From CAYYTU01 sp964474655 (lineage in GTDB: Bacteria; Chloroflexota; Anaerolineae; B4-G1): a DNA stretch of 6,939 bases. The notes beneath the pieces are model-generated. The model was not told the origin of the DNA and searched no databases. It was given only the letters and a program-made list of their open reading frames with translations. The DNA lies in assembly GCA_964474655.1 (NCBI GenBank), contig CAYYTU010000121.1:1-6939 (forward strand), in the 5' to 3' direction. This document shows positions 5,816 to 6,939 of this stretch, piece by piece (the stretch's first letter is position 1; each line of letters opens with the position of its first letter). The position numbers and the translations under genes were made by a program.

Positions 5816-6739
5816 ATGCTAGAATCATTCTGGAAGCAGGTAGGTGGGAATCTGGCCGACAAATGGACGGCACAAGCGCTGCTGCCGGCCTTCGCCTTCT
5901 GGGGAGGCGGGCTGCTGGCTTACGCCTGGCGTCACGGCTGGAGTACGCCGACCACCTGGTGGAACGCCCGTGCGTCCCACGAGCAAATAGCGCTACTGGT
6001 CGGCGTCCTCATCGTGGTCGCCTTCTCGGCCGCGGTGATGGAACGCCTGCAAGGGACGATCATCCGGCTGGCGGAGGGCTACTGGCCCTGGCCACTGCGT
6101 TGGCTGCGCTTCCTCCTGGCCCGTCTCTGGCGCTGGTGGATGGGGCGGAAGTCCGACCGATGGAACGCGCTGGCCGAAACGTGCGACGGACAGCCGGAGC
6201 TCCTGCCGCCTCAGGAGCGCGCCGAGTACGCCCGGCTGGACGCGGCGCTGGCACGTTTCCCGGTGGACCCGGGGCGAGCGATGCCGACCCGGTTGGGCAA
6301 CGTGCTGCGCGCTGCCGAGGAGTATCCGCAGGTGCGCTATGGATTGACGGCCAACGTCTGCTGGCCGCGGCTCTGGCTGCTGCTGCCCGAGGGTGTGCAG
6401 GAAGACGTCTCGGCCGCCCGCGAGCGACTCAACGCGGCGGCCCGGCTCTGCGGGTGGGGCGCGCTCTTCTGCGTCTGGACGGTCTGGGCCTGGTGGGCGG
6501 TCCTGGCCGGGCTGGCGTTGGCGTTCCTGGCCTATCGGGGCATGATCCTGTCCGCGTTGATCTACGGCGAGCTGGTGCGCAGCGCCTTCGACCTGCATCG
6601 CTTCGCGCTCTACGAGCACGTGCGCTGGTCGCCCCCGCGATGGGCCGACGATGAAGTAGCTCGGGGGAAACATCTGACCGAGTATCTCTTCCGCGGATTG
6701 ACGAAAGAGCCAATTCACTTCGAGCATCCAGAAGAGTGA
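5816..6739 (+). CDS. Predicted inner-membrane protein with four membrane segments, unnamed family
   Basis: This is a 307-residue membrane protein whose function I do not know. Hydrophobic segments lie at about residues 21-38, 57-75 and, as a tight pair, 211-248. A tryptophan- and arginine-rich stretch follows the second segment (90-112, WPWPLRWLRFLLARLWRWWM), probably at the membrane surface. The loop between the second and third segments is about 135 residues and soluble-looking. It ends in a striking block, MPTRLGNVLRAAEEYP at 156-171, then RYGL and WPRLWLLLPE. I recall this PTRLGN-x-LRA-x-E ... WPRLW pattern from uncharacterised bacterial membrane proteins. There is no signal peptide and no enzyme motif that I can see. 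The start is supported by AGGAGG (5804-5809), 6 nt upstream. In this setting it could be a membrane-acting effector or sensor for the CHAT set, but it could also be independent, since over 200 nt separate it from the zinc-motif gene. Confidence 0.8.
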   Translation: MLESFWKQVGGNLADKWTAQALLPAFAFWGGGLLAYAWRHGWSTPTTWWNARASHEQIALLVGVLIVVAFSAAVMERLQGTIIRLAEGYWPWPLRWLRFLLARLWRWWMGRKSDRWNALAETCDGQPELLPPQERAEYARLDAALARFPVDPGRAMPTRLGNVLRAAEEYPQVRYGLTANVCWPRLWLLLPEGVQEDVSAARERLNAAARLCGWGALFCVWTVWAWWAVLAGLALAFLAYRGMILSALIYGELVRSAFDLHRFALYEHVRWSPPRWADDEVARGKHLTEYLFRGLTKEPIHFEHPEE

Positions 6740-6752
6740 GCCCCAGAGGCTC
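6738..6752 (+). terminator. Weak stem-loop at the end of the membrane-protein gene
   Basis: GAGCC (6738-6742) pairs with GGCTC (6748-6752) around a 5-nt loop. The stem begins within the stop codon. It is followed by a C-rich and then T-containing stretch (CTCCCCCTATTTCTC) rather than a clean T-run. It could be a weak terminator, but the stem is only 5 bp. Confidence 0.25.
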
Positions 6753-6766
6753 CTCCCCCTATTTCT

Positions 6767-6786
6767 CGCATAATGTACCTTATACG
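6767..6786. other. dif/lox-like recombination site core
   Basis: CGCATAA (6767-6773) and TTATACG (6780-6786) form an imperfect inverted repeat (6 of 7 positions) around the 6-nt spacer TGTACC. The left half equals the inner part of the E. coli dif XerC arm (CGCATAA). The spacer starts TGTA as in dif, and the right half starts TTAT like the XerD arm, but the outer right arm does not match dif. The same 20 nt match the loxP core at 16 of 20 positions by my alignment. It lies 97 nt upstream of a probable tyrosine recombinase start and abuts that gene's -35 box. Confidence 0.55.
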
Positions 6787-6815
6787 TTGACTATTGACCG
6801 TTTTGAGGGTAAAAT
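6787..6815 (+). promoter_or_regulatory. Sigma-70-type promoter for the recombinase gene
   Basis: TTGACT (6787-6792) and TAAAAT (6810-6815) are separated by exactly 17 nt; each matches its consensus at 5 of 6 positions. Transcription would start near 6822, leaving a leader of about 60 nt. A second TTGAC occurs at 6794-6798, offset by 7 nt. The -35 box directly follows the dif-like core, so a recombinase bound there could repress its own promoter. Confidence 0.6.
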
Positions 6816-6816
6816 C

Positions 6817-6836
6817 GGGCCTCTGAGGGCCTCTAA
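6817..6836. repeat. 10-bp direct repeat at the expected transcription start, possible operator
   Basis: GGGCCTCTGA (6817-6826) is followed immediately by GGGCCTCTAA (6827-6836), 9 of 10 identical. A weaker third unit, GTGCCCTAAA, follows at 6837-6846. The units start 2 nt after the -10 box and span the predicted start of transcription, a typical operator position. No regulator is identified. Confidence 0.4.
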
Positions 6837-6850
6837 GTGCCCTAAAACTC

Positions 6851-6859
6851 TGCGCATAA
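6851..6859. other. Possible lone recombinase arm (TGCGCATAA)
   Basis: TGCGCATAA at 6851-6859 repeats the CGCATAA of the dif-like core and equals the inner nine bases of the E. coli dif XerC arm. No matching right arm follows (CGCAAAATC). It lies in the leader of the recombinase gene, 14 nt before its ribosome binding site, and may be a half-site used for binding or be fortuitous. Confidence 0.3.
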
Positions 6860-6883
6860 CGCAAAATCACCCGGAGGCACCCG

Positions 6884-6939
6884 ATGAAACAACACCTGAA
6901 ACCGTTCACCGAGCACCTGCAAACCCAGGACCTCAGCCC
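6884..6939 (+). CDS. N-terminus of a probable tyrosine recombinase/integrase (3' end outside the window)
   Basis: ATG 6884 has a good GGAGG (6873-6877), 6 nt upstream, and opens a frame that runs off the right edge after 18 full codons: MKQHLKPFTEHLQTQDLS, then a proline-type CC-. The arrangement of a short amphipathic helix with F-x-x-H/Y-L, then LS-P, is how the SAM-like N-terminal core-binding domain of XerC/D-type phage integrases begins (they continue with K/R-T-x-x-x-Y). The catalytic Arg, His and Tyr are outside the window, so the class call rests on this start and on the dif-like site and dedicated promoter just upstream. The gene marks a likely boundary between the CHAT set and a mobile or site-specific recombination unit. 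Confidence 0.55.
   Translation, partial: MKQHLKPFTEHLQTQDLS

Noticed and set aside
1..6939. tRNA or rRNA genes
   Set aside because: No cloverleaf-like or conserved rRNA sequence seen; all longer gaps are accounted for by repeats or regulatory sequence.

Overview
The window is about 6.9 kb of GC-rich bacterial DNA. Every supported gene lies on the + strand. Gene content suggests an environmental bacterium, most likely Chloroflexota: a TPR/CHAT protease of the CpXC-associated type, GC-rich third codon positions, and several kinds of short dispersed repeat. That assignment is inference from family memory, not a search.

Left edge (1-238): the last 29 codons of a GxxExxY-type protein, then a block of degenerate CTCTGTG-type repeats. 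Positions 239-2260 hold a full-length brxL, the Lon-related AAA+ protein of BREX phage defence. No pglZ or other BREX gene is visible, and its immediate upstream neighbour is the GxxExxY tail.

Middle (2355-5598): a well-initiated ORF starts like the N-terminus of a CpXC zinc-knuckle protein, but breaks off after 33 codons and stops out of frame. A TPR-CHAT caspase-like protease gene begins inside its tail, with its own ribosome binding site. This gene carries two nearly identical 135-bp TPR units. It also carries, in frame, a 48-nt nested palindrome that looks like an inserted dispersed element. An 11-unit array of an 8-bp repeat (GCGANNNA) separates it from a small protein with a C-terminal zinc-finger-like motif.

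Right part (5599-6939): a 29-nt perfect palindrome and a partial second copy, a doubtful 50-codon ORF, and a 307-residue membrane protein of a family I cannot name. Then come a dif/lox-like site, a good sigma-70-type promoter, a 10-bp direct repeat near the expected transcription start, and the first codons of what looks like a tyrosine recombinase.

Together this reads as an accessory or defence region. brxL sits next to a protease - zinc protein - membrane protein set that could act as an abortive-infection-like module. The region is bordered by a recombinase with its own probable site and has been reworked by repeat-driven rearrangement. Whether brxL and the CHAT set work together is a hypothesis; the 94-nt gap and shared strand allow it but do not show it.
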